From positions 5,965,283 to 6,029,282 of the forward strand of contig JAGGNK010008226.1 in the NCBI GenBank assembly GCA_017590115.1: a stretch of 64,000 nt of DNA. Reading direction: 5' to 3'. The translations under genes were made by a program, and so were the position numbers. This stretch comes from Montifringilla adamsi (taxonomy: Eukaryota > Chordata > Aves > Passeriformes > Passeridae). Below are positions 61,403 to 64,000 of the stretch, one piece after another. Numbering within the stretch: the first letter of the stretch is position 1; each line of letters opens with the position of its first letter. The notes under the pieces are model-generated. The model saw only the letters and a list, made by a program, of their open reading frames with translations. It had not been told where the DNA came from and did no database searches.

Positions 61403-64000
61403 CCTGCTTGAGCCACACTCACTCCAATGAACAAATGTGCCTGAACTTGGCATTTCCAAAGGTGGAGAAATCACCAGCACCTTCAGCAGCCTCTTCCACC
61501 ACCATCAGTGCAGAAACCACAGATCTCAGCTCTATTCTTCTGGCTTCACTTTCCAGCTTTCAGGTCTTGTTAAAACTCTGCCTGCTAGACCCAAGAACTC
61601 CTTATTACTCAATTTATTTTCCCTGTGACAACACTAATTCCCTTAATTTACCTTCCAACATTCTCCTGGATAAGTCAGGCAGACAGAGGTCCTGGCCCCT
61701 TCCCCTGCATCCCTTCCTGGCTCCTTTGGCATTCCCACAGCCCTCCCCAGCCCCTCCTGGACAGGCAGCAGGGACAGGGTGGCTGCCACCTCCCTCCTCC
61801 AGCCTGGCAGCCACCTGCCAGCGCAGACAAGGAGCACACAAGACCTTTGGCCATAACATCATCTTAGTGGTGCTGGCTCCTGCCTCCTCGCTGCCCCATA
61901 AAGATGTGATTTCTCCAGACAGCATCCTGGAGCTACAGCCCGACTTGTTTGCTCTGAGATAGAGGAATTTACAGTTGGCCATCTGAGAAATATTACCTGC
62001 TTGTAGCCAAGCAATACAAATTGCTGTCACCAGCAGTCACTCCTGTTTGTTATTTACCACTCTGCCAGTCTTGGTGACATTTCAAGCTCCAGCTGCGGTG
62101 ACTCTCTGCCTTATCACAGCTTGCTCAAACATTAAGCAGCATGAGGACAAAAATGAGTGCTCAGGGAGGCTTCTGGAAAGGGTTGTTTGGAAATTATTCC
62201 TGGTTTTACCACCGGATTTTGAGGGCTGACACTCAGCTGGGGCTTGGCCACTTGTTCTGCACATCCCCAGGCCAAAGAGTGCTGCTGTACCAAGCTGAAT
62301 TTCTAGCTGAATTTAAAGAAACAAACCCTCCTCAGTTACTTGTATCAATCCCATTCACAAGCTCTTTAAGTGAAAAAAGAAAAGTTGGTTCTCAAGGATG
62401 TGCTGCCCCTAAACCCATGCCAATGGGAGCTGAGTGCATCACCATCCTGCCTCCATCACCGCATAAATCCTCAGAATGCTTGCCCAGGACCCACGTGGAG
62501 CTGACAGGTCTGTGGTGCTCAGCCTGGCCCATTTCCTGCTTTTCTAGAGTAACACAGGGTGAGCACTGCCACGGTTCACAGGAACTCTTCAGTAGCTCAA
62601 GACTTAGTAAAAAACACACATTACTGGCTCAGTTAACTCTCTAAACCTCTTCAGTGAGAGGCACCAGGGCTGAAGCACACAGGTCTGACCACAGCAGTGA
62701 CTGCTCAACGTTCACTTCTACCACAACATTCACATATCATTACTTTTCCCCATCAAAAAGTGTAATATTTATGATTTTTCTACTAACCTCATGTGGTAAC
62801 CCAGTTTTATTTCTAATATCTTACAGAACTGTTTGTTGTTCTCATCACTACCAGCCACAGCTTCTCTCTGCATCCCTTTCCCTCGAGCTCTGATTTCTGT
62901 TTTTTGCTACTGATTCCCCTCTCAGGCACTTGGATGTGCAGACATGGTCTGAGCTGGAGCACCCCAAATTGGCAGCCAGCACCTTAAAAAACCCAGAGCC
63001 CCGACTGGGAGGGGAATGGGTGAAGGTGGAACAGACAAGCAGAGACACCTGACCAGATTCTCCCTCCTGACACATCATTAAACCGAGGTTTTTTTTCAGA
63101 AACAACCACAACAAAAACCAGTGGCCACAACCTCACTGCCTGTGCCTAGACCAGAGCGAGATCCCAGCCCAGCAAAGGGAGAAGCTAAAGTTTGCACAGG
63201 TATTCCACTTCTAAGCTTTGGGATGACCCAATTTCAGGTTTGATGTTGAACTGTACCATTTTTGTATGAAAAAAGGGAAGATCTCAAACAAGTGGCAAAT
63301 ATAAAATCTACACGAGCTTGTGCTGCAGGATCACGAAACTTCTAAGAACTGTGAGAAAACAAAAACTAATGAAAAAGGGTTTTTTCCACATACTGAACTG
63401 AAATTATTTTCATCCACAACTAATCACAGCAAAGCTTAAGGCTCTCAACTTTTAAATGTAACATCTACTATTTAGCTTAATTTACTGGTTCCTTCCAACA
63501 TCTCCTCTCACAGAAAAACCTGCTTTTCAACATAAAAACGACAAAAAACTTGACACTGTATGACAACTCTACAGCTACCACCAACATCTCTTACATTTGG
63601 TCTCACCTTTTTTAAAAGGGAATTTATTTGCAGGGTTTTCTGTCCAGCTAACACCAGCAAAGGACATTCCCCACAGCCCTGCAGAGCCCATCACAGCCCA
63701 GGGTGGGACACCCACTGCCTGCACAGGAACCAGCCCTGGGACTCATTGCTGGTTTTGCTGATTTTCTACACCAACAACGTCACCAGCTCCAGCACTGTGC
63801 CAGCAGCATGGAAACGACAGGATTTACAGATTTCCATCTCTTCCCTCTGCTTCTTTTGGGGCCAATCCTGCACTCCTTGTACACCTGTTACTATCCCAAA
63901 GGCCACCAGCTCATCCATGCTCCCAGCCAGGGTCACTCACACCTTGCAGAGCCACACATTTATAGTCATTACAGTAATAACCAAAAGCCAGGCTAATTTT
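61403..64000. other. Unique sequence, no gene recognised
   Basis: Nothing recognisable. Open frames up to 184 codons (61408-61962) are overlapped on the opposite strand and have no domain. Confidence 0.45.

Noticed and set aside
1..64000. CRISPR arrays, operons, bacterial or phage systems
   Set aside because: No spaced direct repeats, no gene clusters; repeat content is avian.

Overview
This looks like avian nuclear DNA, most likely from a songbird or close relative. About two dozen short CR1 LINE tails lie scattered over both strands. They are recognisable by the 3' landmark TTGGGTTGGAAGGGACC (antisense) or its complement (sense) and by avian CR1 phrases further in. There is also a probable retroviral LTR remnant at about 40.95-41.5 kb and one probable hAT MITE fossil. 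No bacterial, plasmid or phage organisation is present.

I find no convincing protein-coding gene, tRNA, rRNA or CRISPR array. Open frames are short, often open on both strands, lack recognisable domains and frequently run through repeats. The window is best read as intergenic or long-intron sequence.

Layout. 0-7.6 kb: mostly unique sequence, with a CCCAT microsatellite and hairpin (2.4 kb), a 28-bp tandem repeat (2.6 kb), an unusual diverged three-copy 87-bp repeat (2.7-2.96 kb) and two CR1 tails. 7.6-8.0 kb: a CpG island, the best promoter-like candidate. 8-18 kb: CR1 tails and the hAT-like fossil in unique sequence. 18.2 kb: a long TA microsatellite. 18-28 kb: CR1 tails and a small CpG-rich block at 24.3-24.5 kb. 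28-37 kb: AT-rich, repeat-poor blocks resembling conserved non-coding elements, interrupted by CR1 tails and a 38-bp minisatellite (32.6 kb). 37.3-37.5 kb: a third CpG-rich block. 38.6-40.7 kb: a 1,067-bp head-to-tail duplication with no differences that I could see by eye. 40.9-41.7 kb: LTR remnant and a CR1. 42-47 kb: further AT-rich blocks. 47-54 kb: tandem repeats (70 bp, 67/68 bp, about 70 bp) and CR1 tails. 54-64 kb: mostly unique sequence with four CR1 tails, an AT-rich block and an imperfect GATA/TATA simple repeat.

There is no gene set working together. Functional potential, if any, is regulatory: the three CpG-rich blocks and the AT-rich repeat-poor blocks. Conservation and transcription cannot be assessed from one sequence, so these calls are inference. 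No new biological system is demonstrated. The observations most worth checking are the apparently exact tandem duplication, the in-frame 87-bp repeat and the isolated CpG island.
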